From Caldifarciminota bacterium SM23_42 (lineage in GTDB: Bacteria; Hydrothermota; Tepidihabitantia; SM23-42): DNA of 64,000 bases. The stretch's first letter is position 1, and each line of letters begins with the position of its first letter. Of the stretch, positions 16,079-25,304 are shown one piece after another. Both the position numbers and the translations under genes were made by a program. The notes under the pieces were generated by a model. The model ran no database searches and was not told the DNA's origin. It worked only from the letters and a program-made list of their open reading frames with translations. Location: assembly GCA_001303785.1 (NCBI GenBank), contig LJUJ01000001.1, forward strand, positions 248,001-312,000, given 5' to 3'.

Positions 16079-16695
16079 TGTCTTGCCGTTATTCGCTCGC
16101 GCCAGATGGCAAGCTGTTCGTTCAAGAACCTACTCAATCTATTGCTGGTTTGGGTTGCGCCCGTAATAGCATGTACCGAATTCTCATCCAGCGGGTCGGT
16201 TGCTGCCCTGAATTGGACGGGCATCCCGCTCTGCGAAATTTGCTTGCCCACGAACTGCTCTCTGAATTCCATTTTTGTAATTTCGCCACCCAGACCCGGC
16301 GTTTCGTTCTGTTCGTAGAACGATACGCCGGTTATGGTTTTACCATCTGCGGCAATGCCGATCACTCCCTTGATCGGAGCCCAGAATCCCGGTCCTTGTA
16401 TTGGCAGTGCGTAGCCGACCAGTGTGTCGTGTTTAATATAGCGTAATGCACCGGCGCTAGCTTCAGTAGTGTCATACACATTTGTGATGTATATCTGATG
16501 GATTTGAGAAGTGGATAGTCTTGCCGGTAAGTCGATTGGTAACGACTGAATCACTGCCCGCTCATATGCGATACGTTCGTTGTTCTTTACGCGCTGACGT
16601 GTTGCACTGCCGAAGAGAATTAGCACCGCACTCAAGAGCAGGGTAATTACGAACATGTATATAATAGGAAACCAAGCCCTATCTCTAATGCTCAC
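16075..16695 (-). CDS. nqrC: Na+-translocating NADH:quinone reductase subunit C
   Basis: 206 residues with one N-terminal helix and a periplasmic FMN-binding domain. The covalent FMN site is HAITGATQTS, whose final Thr of the (S/T)GAT motif carries FMN by a phosphoester bond. GFWAPIKGVIGIAADGKTITG and EQNETPGLGGEI are family hallmarks. The start is GTG at 16695, overlapping the nqrB end. FMN attachment would need an ApbE transferase, which is not in this window. Confidence 0.93.
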   Translation of the reverse strand: MSIRDRAWFPIIYMFVITLLLSAVLILFGSATRQRVKNNERIAYERAVIQSLPIDLPARLSTSQIHQIYITNVYDTTEASAGALRYIKHDTLVGYALPIQGPGFWAPIKGVIGIAADGKTITGVSFYEQNETPGLGGEITKMEFREQFVGKQISQSGMPVQFRAATDPLDENSVHAITGATQTSNRLSRFLNEQLAIWRERITARQ

Positions 16696-17671
16696 TTTTT
16701 GTCCTCAGTTTTTCTCCAGCATTACCTTTACGTTTACTACGTAGTTTGAAACCGTAATCGAGAATCGGTGCGAACATATTGGCGAGGAGAAGCGAGAACA
16801 TGAAACCGCCATTGAATACTGAAAAACTCCTGATTATAGTCGTGGAGACAGCAATGATCGCGGCGTAGACTATTTGTGCGGGGCGAGTTCTAGGAGCACT
16901 AATCGGATCAGTCGCCATGAAGAAGGCACCGAACAGAAAACCGCCTCCCATCAACGCAGGTAATAGTCCAGCCGCACCAGGCGCCTTGATGAGAGCCAGA
17001 AAACCATTCGCCAGAGCATAGAAAATGATTATAGTAATTATGATCCGTCGGTTGGCGGTCTTCGTATAGAAGACATAGATGCCTCCCAGTAGGATGGCGA
17101 TGACACTGGTGACACCCATGGTACCCGACAAACGTCCGATGAGGAGATCGAGGAGATGTGGCGCGGTCTGGCCGGCCTTGAGTAGAGCCATGGGCGTCGC
17201 TGACGTGATGGCATCTGGGGCAAGACCCGTACTCCATGTAGTCAAGGCACCCCACGTACCCTGGGCTGCGGGTGCCCACGTTGCGGTCATCGCAACTGGA
17301 AAGCAGATGTATATAAAGGCACGGCCACTCATCGCAGGGTTGAAGATATTATTGCCGAAACCTCCGAAAACCATTTTGCCGAACATGATGGCGAAAACCA
17401 TGCCGATGATCAGAATGTGCCAAGCTATGGTGGGCGGCAAGATAAGCGCATATATTATTGCCGAGACAAACACTGCTTCGGTTACCGGTTCGTTCCTGCG
17501 GTGGGCGAAGATGTATTCTGTGAGGAAGCCAACCGCACAGGACACGAGCACCACAAACAGAGAGCGCCAGCCGAAAAAATATATCGCAGCAATTATCGAG
17601 GGAATCATTGCAAGTATCATGCGACGCATGATCGCCTGTTTCATTAGTATGCGCGGTTTCCCTTTTTTCAT
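16685..17671 (-). CDS. nqrB: Na+-translocating NADH:quinone reductase subunit B
   Basis: 328-residue polytopic subunit. The covalent FMN site is in PDAITSATPMAL, and GNNIFNPAMSGRAF and FFMATDPISAPRT are the family signatures. I start at the ATG at 17671 because the predicted TSS is near 17720; an earlier in-frame ATG lies upstream of it. The next in-frame ATG (17644) is also possible. It is first in nqrBCDEF; the usual nqrA is not encoded anywhere in this window. Confidence 0.92.
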   Translation of the reverse strand: MKKGKPRILMKQAIMRRMILAMIPSIIAAIYFFGWRSLFVVLVSCAVGFLTEYIFAHRRNEPVTEAVFVSAIIYALILPPTIAWHILIIGMVFAIMFGKMVFGGFGNNIFNPAMSGRAFIYICFPVAMTATWAPAAQGTWGALTTWSTGLAPDAITSATPMALLKAGQTAPHLLDLLIGRLSGTMGVTSVIAILLGGIYVFYTKTANRRIIITIIIFYALANGFLALIKAPGAAGLLPALMGGGFLFGAFFMATDPISAPRTRPAQIVYAAIIAVSTTIIRSFSVFNGGFMFSLLLANMFAPILDYGFKLRSKRKGNAGEKLRTKSEH

Positions 17672-17726
17672 GTGTATGAGTAGTGTGGCTCGGGCCGTAT
17701 TGTCGCGAGATAATAAGCCACAGGTA

Positions 17727-17754
17727 AGCATAGCCAGGGTTTCTGAAAAGTCAA
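17727..17754 (-). promoter_or_regulatory. Promoter of nqrBCDEF
   Basis: Minus strand TTGACT (17754-17749), 16 bp, TATGCT (17732-17727). It diverges from the glmS promoter about 65 bp away. Confidence 0.6.
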
Positions 17755-17819
17755 GCCGTTAGCAGAACAAACCCTGACAGTGTCGCTATGCAGTTCCTTA
17801 CTAAGGCTTAAACCTCCTC

Positions 17820-17847
17820 TTGACATTTTCGGTCCTTTCACTATAAT
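17820..17847 (+). promoter_or_regulatory. Promoter of glmS, leaderless
   Basis: Perfect TTGACA (17820-17825), 16 bp, perfect TATAAT (17842-17847), then 6 nt to the ATG, so transcription should start at or next to the start codon. Confidence 0.85.
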
Positions 17848-17853
17848 TTTTTG

Positions 17854-19680
17854 ATGTGCGGAATTGTCGGCTATATCGGGTCACGTGACGTTCCCAGCGT
17901 GTTGCTGGGTAGTCTGTGGCGGCTGGAGTATCGCGGGTATGATTCCAGTGGTATTGCCGTCATCAGCAACAGTGAATTGATCGTGAGAAAGGTCCCCGGT
18001 AAATTGAGCGAACTCGAGGAACTGATAAAGAGGAAACCCGTTTCCGGGGAACTGGGCATAGGTCACACGCGATGGGCGACGCACGGCTTGCCTCAGGAGA
18101 ACAACACACATCCGCTGCTTGACTGCAATGAAGAAATCGCGCTGGTGGTAAATGGTATTATCGAGAACTATCTGAGTCTAAAAGACGAGCTGGAGGCAAA
18201 AGGGCATATCTTTCGTTCCCTTACTGATTCTGAGGTCATCGTTCATCTCATTGAAGAGCATGCAGGCAAGGGATTGACCGAGGCGGTGCGACTCGCCGTC
18301 AAGAAGTTGACCGGAAATTTCGCCTTTGCCGTGATAAAGATCAGTGAGCGAAACAAGATCGTATGTGCACGGCACGATGCACCGCTCATTTGCTGTTATA
18401 GTGAGAAAGAAGCCGCGGTAGCGTCGGATATGTCTGGTGTAGTGAGTATCTTCGACGAAGTCATCGATATACCCAATGATTCCATAGTTGTGCTTGGACG
18501 TGGTAAGTGCAGTATTACAAACTTTCAGGGGCGGGAGGTCAAATTCACACGGCGTAAGGTGACGATTGCGGTTAAGGATATAGATAAGGGTCACTATCCG
18601 CACTTCATGTTGAAAGAGATATACGAACAACCCAAGGTTCTGCACAATATTGTGAGCGAACGGATCATTGATAGTCGCATTCAGCTAGGCGAGGAATTGA
18701 GTATATCGGAGGAAGAACTCAAGAAGATATCGAGAATCGTAATACAGGCCTGCGGTACGTCCTGGCATGCCGGACTTGTCGGTAAGTACATAATCGAAAA
18801 ATTCGCACGAATACATACCGAGGTCGACATCTCAAGTGAGTTTCGCTATCGAGACGCGGTGCTGGACAGTGATACGCTGATCATGGCGATCAGCCAGTCG
18901 GGCGAGACCGCAGATACGATCGCCGGCTTGCGTGAAGCCAAGGTCAAATTCTTGAAAGTGCTTTCCTTGGTTAACGTTCTACAATCGAGCATTCATCGTG
19001 AATCGGACGGGATCATTGGGATCATGGCGGGTCCCGAGATTGGCGTAGCATCGACAAAGGCGTACACAGCAGAAATCGTGAATCTCTATTTCTTGGCGCT
19101 GCACCTGGGTATACTGAGGGGTTTCGTCAGCAGGGCGCAACTGAAGGAACATTTCTCGGCACTCATGAAAGTACCCGAGCAGGTCGAGCAAATTCTCAAG
19201 TTGGATTCTGACATAAAGGCAATCGCCGAAATTTTCTGTAATTCTCGTGATTTCTTGTTTCTCGGCCGAGGGTTGAACTATGCAACGGCCTTGGAAGGCG
19301 CCCTTAAGTTGAAGGAAATAAGCTACATAAATGCTACTGGGTACGCAGCCGGAGAGATGAAGCACGGGCCAATCGCATTGATTGATCACAAGATGCCCGT
19401 CGTGTGCGTTAATCCGCGGTCGAGTGTGTACGAGAAGATGTTAAGTAATATTCAGGAGGTGGTTGCTCGGAAAGGTATCCCAATCAGTGTCGTCACCAAA
19501 GGCGACCGTAGGACTAAAGGAGCTAGTAAACATGTGATACCGATCCCCGAATGTCACGAGTGTGTATCACCTATCTTGGCAGTGATTCCTTTACAACTCC
19601 TGGCATACCACATTGCCACGCTGAAAGAATTAGACGTTGATCGTCCGAGGAATTTGGCAAAGAGTGTAACCGTCGAATAA
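17854..19680 (+). CDS. glmS: Glutamine-fructose-6-phosphate aminotransferase (isomerizing)
   Basis: 608 residues. The ATG at 17854 leaves Cys2 (M-CGIVGYIGSR) as the N-terminal nucleophile of the glutaminase domain. HTRWATHG and an ENYLSLKDEL stretch follow, then two SIS isomerase domains (QACGTSWHAG, ISQSGETADT, GRGLNYATALEGALKLKEISY, HGPIALID) and the LAKSVTVE end. It makes glucosamine-6-phosphate for UDP-GlcNAc. The mRNA appears leaderless. glmU lies 8 kb away; glmM is not present. Confidence 0.97.
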   Translation: MCGIVGYIGSRDVPSVLLGSLWRLEYRGYDSSGIAVISNSELIVRKVPGKLSELEELIKRKPVSGELGIGHTRWATHGLPQENNTHPLLDCNEEIALVVNGIIENYLSLKDELEAKGHIFRSLTDSEVIVHLIEEHAGKGLTEAVRLAVKKLTGNFAFAVIKISERNKIVCARHDAPLICCYSEKEAAVASDMSGVVSIFDEVIDIPNDSIVVLGRGKCSITNFQGREVKFTRRKVTIAVKDIDKGHYPHFMLKEIYEQPKVLHNIVSERIIDSRIQLGEELSISEEELKKISRIVIQACGTSWHAGLVGKYIIEKFARIHTEVDISSEFRYRDAVLDSDTLIMAISQSGETADTIAGLREAKVKFLKVLSLVNVLQSSIHRESDGIIGIMAGPEIGVASTKAYTAEIVNLYFLALHLGILRGFVSRAQLKEHFSALMKVPEQVEQILKLDSDIKAIAEIFCNSRDFLFLGRGLNYATALEGALKLKEISYINATGYAAGEMKHGPIALIDHKMPVVCVNPRSSVYEKMLSNIQEVVARKGIPISVVTKGDRRTKGASKHVIPIPECHECVSPILAVIPLQLLAYHIATLKELDVDRPRNLAKSVTVE

Positions 19681-19686
19681 ATCCTT

Positions 19687-20325
19687 TTGAGATTAGCCCA
19701 GCTTTCGAAAAACCAACGCGAAGTCGCCGAGGCAGTCAGAATCGTGCCTCTCAAGAAACGAGTGTCGATGATTGCGGGCGCTGATGTTGCCAGGAATGGT
19801 AAGTATTTGTTCGGGTCGATGGCGGTTCTTTCTTTTCCTGAACTCTTGTTACTCGATGAGAGTCACGCCGAGCAACGAGAACCGATCCCGTACGTCCCGG
19901 GTTTCTTGTCGTATCGGGAACTTCCGGTTCTCGCAAAGGCATTCAGTCGTCTAAAGAAGAAGCCTGACCTGATTCTGGTCGACGGTCAGGGTATTGCTCA
20001 CCCAAGACGACTGGGTCTCGCCTCACACTTAGGTGTGGTATTGGGCGTGCCGACCATCGGGTGTGCAAAGTCTCATCTCTACGGTGACTATGAGATGCCT
20101 GAAGATGCGCGCGGTTCATATACATTTTTGAAATCCAAAAACAACAGGATTGGTCTGGTCTTGAGAACTCGTAACAACGTTAAGCCTCTATTCATTTCTC
20201 CAGGTCACCTTATTGACCTTGATGGTTGTTTGTGTATTCTTTTATCTGTGACTCCACGCTATAGAATTCCTGAGCCGATAAGACAAGCGCACAGGATGGC
20301 TGGGTCGAGAGCAAGATCCGCCTAG
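19687..20325 (+). CDS. nfi: Endonuclease V (deoxyinosine 3' endonuclease)
   Basis: 212 residues. Catalytic residues are visible in GADVARNG (first Asp), YVPGFLSYRE (Glu) and LVDGQGIAHPRRLGLASHLG (second Asp), followed by IGCAKSHLYG and SPGHLIDLDG. It cuts DNA one base 3' of deaminated bases. The only good start is TTG at 19687, 6 nt after glmS, with no obvious ribosome site, so it is probably translated by coupling. The N-terminus is a few residues shorter than in Thermotoga homologues. Confidence 0.92.
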   Translation: MRLAQLSKNQREVAEAVRIVPLKKRVSMIAGADVARNGKYLFGSMAVLSFPELLLLDESHAEQREPIPYVPGFLSYRELPVLAKAFSRLKKKPDLILVDGQGIAHPRRLGLASHLGVVLGVPTIGCAKSHLYGDYEMPEDARGSYTFLKSKNNRIGLVLRTRNNVKPLFISPGHLIDLDGCLCILLSVTPRYRIPEPIRQAHRMAGSRARSA

Positions 20326-20422
20326 TGGAGGTTTCGTGGATCACAATTCGAATTTATATGGGTATGCCAGGAATTTTGCTCTTGTCAAAGGATTTTGATT
20401 TTTCAGAGGAAGGAGGCGTGCG

Positions 20423-21433
20423 ATGTCGGAGGTAAGAAGAGACATTGTTACTGACACCTGGGTGATTATTGATACTGAGAACGAAAGGATTCCAAAAACG
20501 CAAAAAAGAGATATCGGGTCGTCGAGTGATTGCCCCTTTTGTCAAGGTCATGAAGATCGGACGCCTAACGAGATTTTTGCGGTGCGCGACGGTAGTGAGC
20601 CTAATGGACCAGGATGGACTTTGAGGGTCGTTCCAAACATCAATCCGATACTTAAGGTTGAAGGTGAACTCGAAAAATCTGGTGTCGGAGTATATGATAT
20701 GGTTTCGGGTGTAGGTGCAAATGAAGTAATTGTCGAGACATCGGAACATATCGTCAACTTTTTCGAACTACCAGAGGAGCAAATCGGTCTTGTGCTGCAA
20801 ACGTACCGTCGGCGTATTGAGGATCTCCATAACGACAAACGGTTGCGCTACATACTCGTATTCAAAAACCATAGACCACTAGCCGGAGCGTCGACGATTG
20901 CGCACACACACTCTGATCTAATCGCCCTTCCGGCGACGCCGGTGCGTGTTAAGCAAAAATTGAATGGTGCACAGGAATACTACAGCTACAAGGAACGCTG
21001 TCTATTCTGCGACATAATGCATCAGGAAACGGAAATGGGCGATAGACTCGTGTTCCAAAGTGCAGGGTTCGTGGTCATAGCACCATACGCATCAAGATTT
21101 CCGTTTGAAATTCTCATCCTGCCTAAGCGTCATGCCTTCAGCTATAAGCTCATCACCGAAGCAGAGATCAAAGATCTGGCAATGGTTTTGAAAAAGGTAT
21201 TCCATACTATGTATGATGTGCTCGATGACCCACCGTATAATCTCATTCTGTGTGATAGTCCGAATCTATTACCTAAGGCCAATTACTGGGCGACAATAAA
21301 ATCGGATTATCACTGGCATATTGAGATTACACCGAGGTTGTACCGTACGACGGGTTTCGAACTTGGCACCGGTTTCTATATCAACCGTATTGCACCCGAG
21401 AAGGCGGCCGGAATGCTAAGAGGTAGTCTATGA
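20423..21433 (+). CDS. Galactose-1-phosphate uridylyltransferase-like protein with altered HxHxQ motif
   Basis: 336 residues, GalT fold of the HIT superfamily. Zinc cysteines appear in DCPFCQGHE and RCLFCDIM. The nucleophile motif reads HTHSD instead of HxHxQ; the paralogue at 39531 keeps HSHSQ. The second motif YHWHIEITPRL is intact. AAGGAGG sits 7 nt before the ATG. It overlaps a HAD phosphatase gene by 4 nt. Because the Gln that steadies the uridylylated His is replaced by Asp, activity or nucleotide specificity may differ from GalT. Confidence 0.85.
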   Translation: MSEVRRDIVTDTWVIIDTENERIPKTQKRDIGSSSDCPFCQGHEDRTPNEIFAVRDGSEPNGPGWTLRVVPNINPILKVEGELEKSGVGVYDMVSGVGANEVIVETSEHIVNFFELPEEQIGLVLQTYRRRIEDLHNDKRLRYILVFKNHRPLAGASTIAHTHSDLIALPATPVRVKQKLNGAQEYYSYKERCLFCDIMHQETEMGDRLVFQSAGFVVIAPYASRFPFEILILPKRHAFSYKLITEAEIKDLAMVLKKVFHTMYDVLDDPPYNLILCDSPNLLPKANYWATIKSDYHWHIEITPRLYRTTGFELGTGFYINRIAPEKAAGMLRGSL

Positions 21434-22128
21434 TAAAGGCGATAATATTTGACCTAGATAATACACTCGTCGATTTCATGGCAATGAAGGATGCAGCTAT
21501 CGAAGGTGCCGCGCTAGCAATGATCGATGCCGGTTTGAAGATGCCCAAGAAAACTGTAAAAGAAAAGATCTTCGAAGTCTACGAGGAAGAGGGAATCGAA
21601 GACCAGAAAGTGTTCGATAAGTTCCTGACCAGGGAGTTGGGAGACATTGACTACCGAATTCATGCTGCTGGTATCATAGGATATCGCCGGGCGCGTGAGG
21701 CCGCCTTAGTGCTCTACCCACATGTCCGCCTTGTGCTCATGGAACTTATGAAACGGGGAATAAAGCTAGCTGTCTTGAGCGATGCCCCGCGACTGCAGGC
21801 ATGGTTAAGGTTGTGTCAGCTGAACCTACACCACATTTTTGATCTTGTAATTACCTTTGAAGATACCGATAAAAAGAAGCCCGCACCCGAACCGTTCAAA
21901 CTCGCCCTACAAAGACTGCGCGTGACCCCAGAAGAAGCCATTATGGTTGGCGATTGGGCGGAGCGGGATATCTATGGTGCCAAACTACTCAAGATAAGGA
22001 CGATATTTGCTCGCTACGGTGATCGATTCGGTACTGAAAAGAGCGGAGCCGATCATGAGATTGACGACATCATTCAATTACTCGATATTGTTGACAGACT
22101 GGCTACCGAAGGGAGGGGCCGTCGCTAA
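21430..22128 (+). CDS. HAD-superfamily (subfamily IA) hydrolase
   Basis: 232 residues. Motif I is FDLDNTLVDF, motif II LAVLSDAPR, motif III lysines in DTDKKKPAPEPF, and motif IV VGDWAERDIYGA. The alpha-helical cap lies between motifs I and II. It overlaps the upstream galT-like gene by ATGA, so it may act on a sugar or nucleotide phosphate; the substrate is unknown. Confidence 0.88.
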   Translation: MIKAIIFDLDNTLVDFMAMKDAAIEGAALAMIDAGLKMPKKTVKEKIFEVYEEEGIEDQKVFDKFLTRELGDIDYRIHAAGIIGYRRAREAALVLYPHVRLVLMELMKRGIKLAVLSDAPRLQAWLRLCQLNLHHIFDLVITFEDTDKKKPAPEPFKLALQRLRVTPEEAIMVGDWAERDIYGAKLLKIRTIFARYGDRFGTEKSGADHEIDDIIQLLDIVDRLATEGRGRR

Positions 22129-22212
22129 CTCACATTTCCGTAAGACCACCAGCAGCGTAACAACCGTCGATGGGGTTGCATTTACGCCTCGGATTCAGGT
22201 TGCTCAGAGGAT

Positions 22213-22821
22213 ATGATAGTCTTGCTCTTGTTTCTCCAAATACTGCCCGCAAGCGAGTCGTTTGCCTATGAAACCAATGAAAAAGGAAGGATCGATTCGA
22301 TCTTCGGTACTTCGCGAAGGGACAGCCTTGGGTATCATGTAAGATACGTTTGGGACCGGGAAATAGAGATTATCTTCGATAGCGGGAATCTCAGCACGCT
22401 GTACCTCCGTAAAATTGTAGATGGACAATTAGAACTGGAAATCAAGAAAGAAAAGAAGTTTCTCGTCAATTTCAAGGGGCGTGAGTCTCAGTACAGTGCA
22501 AACGATCCTGTTTATGACCGTCATGCCCTTGAGTTTGCGCTGCGCGGATTTAATTACCACGAAGGCTTCAAGGGCAGATTTCGGCTACATATTCCCGAGT
22601 TCATGGTTGTGAATGCAGACTTGGAGGTACTGGGCGAGGAAGCCGTCGTCACCGAGTTAGGGACATTTGAGTGTTGGAAGATTAAAATGAAACCGCGTGT
22701 TCTCTTCTTTAATTGGAGATTTTTCTTCCATATCGAAAAGGAATACCCGCATCGTTTTGTGAAATACTCCGATTCCTCGGGTGAGAACGTCATTACCCTC
22801 ATCAGCTATACCTCAGATTAA
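22213..22821 (+). CDS. Exported protein, DUF3108-like
   Basis: 202 residues with a short hydrophobic N-terminus and a likely signal cleavage after ASESFA. The rest is strand-rich: a GNLSTLYLRKIVDGQLELEI stretch, FALRGFNYHEGFKGRF, and GTFECWKIKMKP. The layout recalls DUF3108 periplasmic proteins, but this is by eye only. AGAGG precedes the ATG closely. It is convergent with the glycosyltransferase gene. Confidence 0.7.
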   Translation: MIVLLLFLQILPASESFAYETNEKGRIDSIFGTSRRDSLGYHVRYVWDREIEIIFDSGNLSTLYLRKIVDGQLELEIKKEKKFLVNFKGRESQYSANDPVYDRHALEFALRGFNYHEGFKGRFRLHIPEFMVVNADLEVLGEEAVVTELGTFECWKIKMKPRVLFFNWRFFFHIEKEYPHRFVKYSDSSGENVITLISYTSD

Positions 22822-22881
22822 TTAACACTGCTGCCACAGCCATCCGTTTCTTAAATATGGGCACGCCATTTACTCGGGACC

Positions 22882-24387
22882 CTATGGTGCCACATATATT
22901 ACCTTAACTTCTCGCTCGAATCCCAAATTCCAGAGTTGATCTAGGCACTGCAAGATGTCTTTTTCGCTCAACAGGTAGAACTCGTAAGACTGTTGGGTAT
23001 TACGTAACGGGTTAAAGATATCTTTGTAATATACGGGTGCATCTTCATAGTCAATGTTATCGACAAGCGTCGCTTTGTCATACACATTAGGGTATTCATC
23101 TTTGAACGTGTCGAATACTGTAGCGTGAACCAATAAGATACGTTTCTCATTTGATAACACGTTTGTCTCTTTTTCGAGTATTAGCCTGTTCCTGAGTAAC
23201 CATGGAAATCGTTTACCCATGCGGTACCAGGGGTGTGTCGAAGGCACAGCGATTTCGCCATTTATGTAGAAGTAGATATTTGGTGGGGTTAGTGAATAAA
23301 TGTACGCAGTATCTTTCGTTATCGTATACCGATCGACAATACTGGCCACATCTCGGGGCGTTTTCGTGGTGTACCTGAGGGTACCAAGGCTCAGCATCAA
23401 AGACGCGAATATGGATATCGCAACTATGTAGTACTTGGATTTACCCAAGGATGCAACGAGACTTCCAGCAAAAATGGAAAGTAATGGTACGAGAGGATAG
23501 GCAAGCCTGAAGTACGGGTGGTAAAACCCAAGTACTACAAAAAAAACTATTACTGCGATGAGTAGGTATACTGCAAACTTGTCGTGACGCCATCGTCCAA
23601 AGCATGTATGGATAAGGGCATGGACAAACGGGACCGGCGCAAAGATTAGTAGGTAATACGCGTATTTCAAATGATTCAAACCCAGCAGTGGGATATGTCT
23701 CACCCCTATTTCAATAGGGGAGACGGTAAAAAGAAACGATGATATGTAGGGCACAAATATGATGAGCGGCAACACGATCGTCGTCACGAACCAATGTCTA
23801 TTAATGGCATATCGGTTTAGGATGCCAATTATTAAGAAAGTAACAATTATTGGCGCAGCCGAGTATTTCGTATAGAGACAAAATGCCGTGAGCAAACCAG
23901 CAATCCAGAAGTCTCGTGTCCTGTTGCTTCGTAAGGCCCGCAGAAAGAGAAATAGCGAGCTGGTCGAGAAGAACGTGAAGGTTGCATCACTGAGGCCTGA
24001 TTGAGAGAAAAAGAGGAAATATTCGCTTGTGACAAAGAATGTTATCGCGTACAAGCCTACTTCTTCACTGTACAGCATTTTGCCTAAGTGATAAAGGATG
24101 AATATTGTGAGGCACGAAAATGTGATCGAAATGAGCGCCATGAGAAAATCGTTCCTGCCGAAAAGTTTAAAGAAAAGAGCGACTATAACCTGAAATAGGG
24201 GAGGTGTTTGGAAATTAAAGGGAGCTCCGGCGGCGCCCAATGAGGCTATCCACTTGGCCTGTAGCGCGAAGACTCCCTCGTCCCAATCCGTGAGGTTTGA
24301 ATGGCCTCGAATGAGGAGGTTTGTGATACAGACGAGACCAATTACGAGGTAAACTAAGTACTTCTTTTTTACGATTTCTCGCGCCAG
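22882..24387 (-). CDS. Polytopic GT39/ArnT-like membrane glycosyltransferase
   Basis: About 501 residues with roughly ten or more membrane helices and a C-terminal soluble part. Such enzymes move a sugar from a polyprenyl-phosphate donor to lipid or protein. The first helix and the catalytic acidic motif (TDWDEGVFALQAKW) lie upstream of the first conventional start (TTG at 24240), so that start would delete the active site. In the same frame the sequence is open back to 24387, where CTG follows GGAAG by 8 nt; no ATG, GTG or TTG occurs there. This region overlaps the zinc-ribbon gene by 19 nt. Start is therefore uncertain; the protein family is not. Confidence 0.8.
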   Translation of the reverse strand: MAREIVKKKYLVYLVIGLVCITNLLIRGHSNLTDWDEGVFALQAKWIASLGAAGAPFNFQTPPLFQVIVALFFKLFGRNDFLMALISITFSCLTIFILYHLGKMLYSEEVGLYAITFFVTSEYFLFFSQSGLSDATFTFFSTSSLFLFLRALRSNRTRDFWIAGLLTAFCLYTKYSAAPIIVTFLIIGILNRYAINRHWFVTTIVLPLIIFVPYISSFLFTVSPIEIGVRHIPLLGLNHLKYAYYLLIFAPVPFVHALIHTCFGRWRHDKFAVYLLIAVIVFFVVLGFYHPYFRLAYPLVPLLSIFAGSLVASLGKSKYYIVAISIFASLMLSLGTLRYTTKTPRDVASIVDRYTITKDTAYIYSLTPPNIYFYINGEIAVPSTHPWYRMGKRFPWLLRNRLILEKETNVLSNEKRILLVHATVFDTFKDEYPNVYDKATLVDNIDYEDAPVYYKDIFNPLRNTQQSYEFYLLSEKDILQCLDQLWNLGFEREVKVIYVAP

Positions 24388-24713
24388 TATAGGATTCTTC
24401 CGCAGTTAGGACAGGTTATTATGTCTTTACTCCTGGTCAGTAGTTCGGTAGGAAGCTTCTGAAAACAACCGAGGCAAAATTCGCTTTCCACCGGGGCAAT
24501 TGCTTGCCGATAACGTTTCTTTAGTATTTCATATCTCTGAGCAAGCTCTTGAGGTAATTTCTTCAGTAGTTGATTTCTCTTCCTGATAAGTTCCAGGCTC
24601 GCCTCGTCTTCGATCTTAAAACCTATTTTTTTGTAAGAAGGTTCTTCCATGTCAGCGATTAGATTATCGAGGTCGAACAGCAGTTTCAAATGCATCTCTA
24701 TGACATCCTGCAT
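24369..24713 (-). CDS. Coiled-coil protein with C-terminal C4 zinc ribbon
   Basis: 114 residues: a helical, charged N-terminal half (RKRNQLLKKLPQELAQRYE) and a zinc ribbon formed by EFCLGCFQKLP and ITCPNCGRILYW. It resembles the C-terminal half of the CT398/DUF164 family, but is much shorter. AAAGGA precedes the ATG. Position right after a PTS IIA gene. Function unknown. Confidence 0.75.
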   Translation of the reverse strand: MQDVIEMHLKLLFDLDNLIADMEEPSYKKIGFKIEDEASLELIRKRNQLLKKLPQELAQRYEILKKRYRQAIAPVESEFCLGCFQKLPTELLTRSKDIITCPNCGRILYWREKS

Positions 24714-24715
24714 GA

Positions 24716-25183
24716 CTATTTCCTTTTTGTGAGGCCTTTTTCTATGTCGTTGATAAGCGCAATAAACTCCTCTGGGGTCTTTGCTTGCTGGATTAGATTC
24801 TTCTTGGTTATTTCCTTAGCGATTTGTACGATCTTACCCAGGGTTATCAAGTATTGATTTCCTGGGTCCTGAGGCGGTGCGATTATTAAGAAGATTAGCG
24901 ATACCGGCTTCTTATCGATTGAATTGAAACTAATTGGCTTGCTGGTTCTGCCGACGGCTATCTCGAGTTTCTCGACCACCAACGAACGGCAGTGGGGTAT
25001 AGCAATTCCCTTACCAATCCCGGTTGAGCCTAACTCTTCTCTCTTCAATAAAGTCGAGACAATCACCTCGGCATCGGTTCCTTTTTTTATTGAATACACT
25101 AAGTCTTTTATCACATCGTCTTTCTTTCCTGGCTTCAAAGATAGGTTGACCCTATCCTTTGATAGCAAACTAGCAAGATTCAT
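24716..25183 (-). CDS. PTS EIIA domain protein, fructose/nitrogen-regulatory (PtsN) type
   Basis: 155 residues with the phosphorylated histidine in GKGIAIPHCRS (His64). No EIIB or EIIC is fused or adjacent, so a regulatory PtsN-like role is more likely than sugar uptake. AGGAGG lies 5 nt before the ATG. A PtsN-type role would fit a cell using sigma-54, for which there is a promoter at 32953, but this link is inference. Confidence 0.85.
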   Translation of the reverse strand: MNLASLLSKDRVNLSLKPGKKDDVIKDLVYSIKKGTDAEVIVSTLLKREELGSTGIGKGIAIPHCRSLVVEKLEIAVGRTSKPISFNSIDKKPVSLIFLIIAPPQDPGNQYLITLGKIVQIAKEITKKNLIQQAKTPEEFIALINDIEKGLTKRK

Positions 25184-25304
25184 GTAACCTCCTTCATGTT
25201 GCTAGAAGGCTTAAGAGGGCTGATGAATGTCGCGAGATGGCAATAAAGGGCGGCCTTCTTCGCCGTTCTTGTGCCTTCCCTGATTCCTCTTAGCCCTTTT
25301 GCTT

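Noticed and set aside
25188-25304. Near-inverted repeat GGGCTAAGAGG / CCTCTTAAGCC between argS and the PTS IIA gene
   Set aside because: It is imperfect, spans about 80 nt of loop and has no U-run, so I could not support a terminator or operator.
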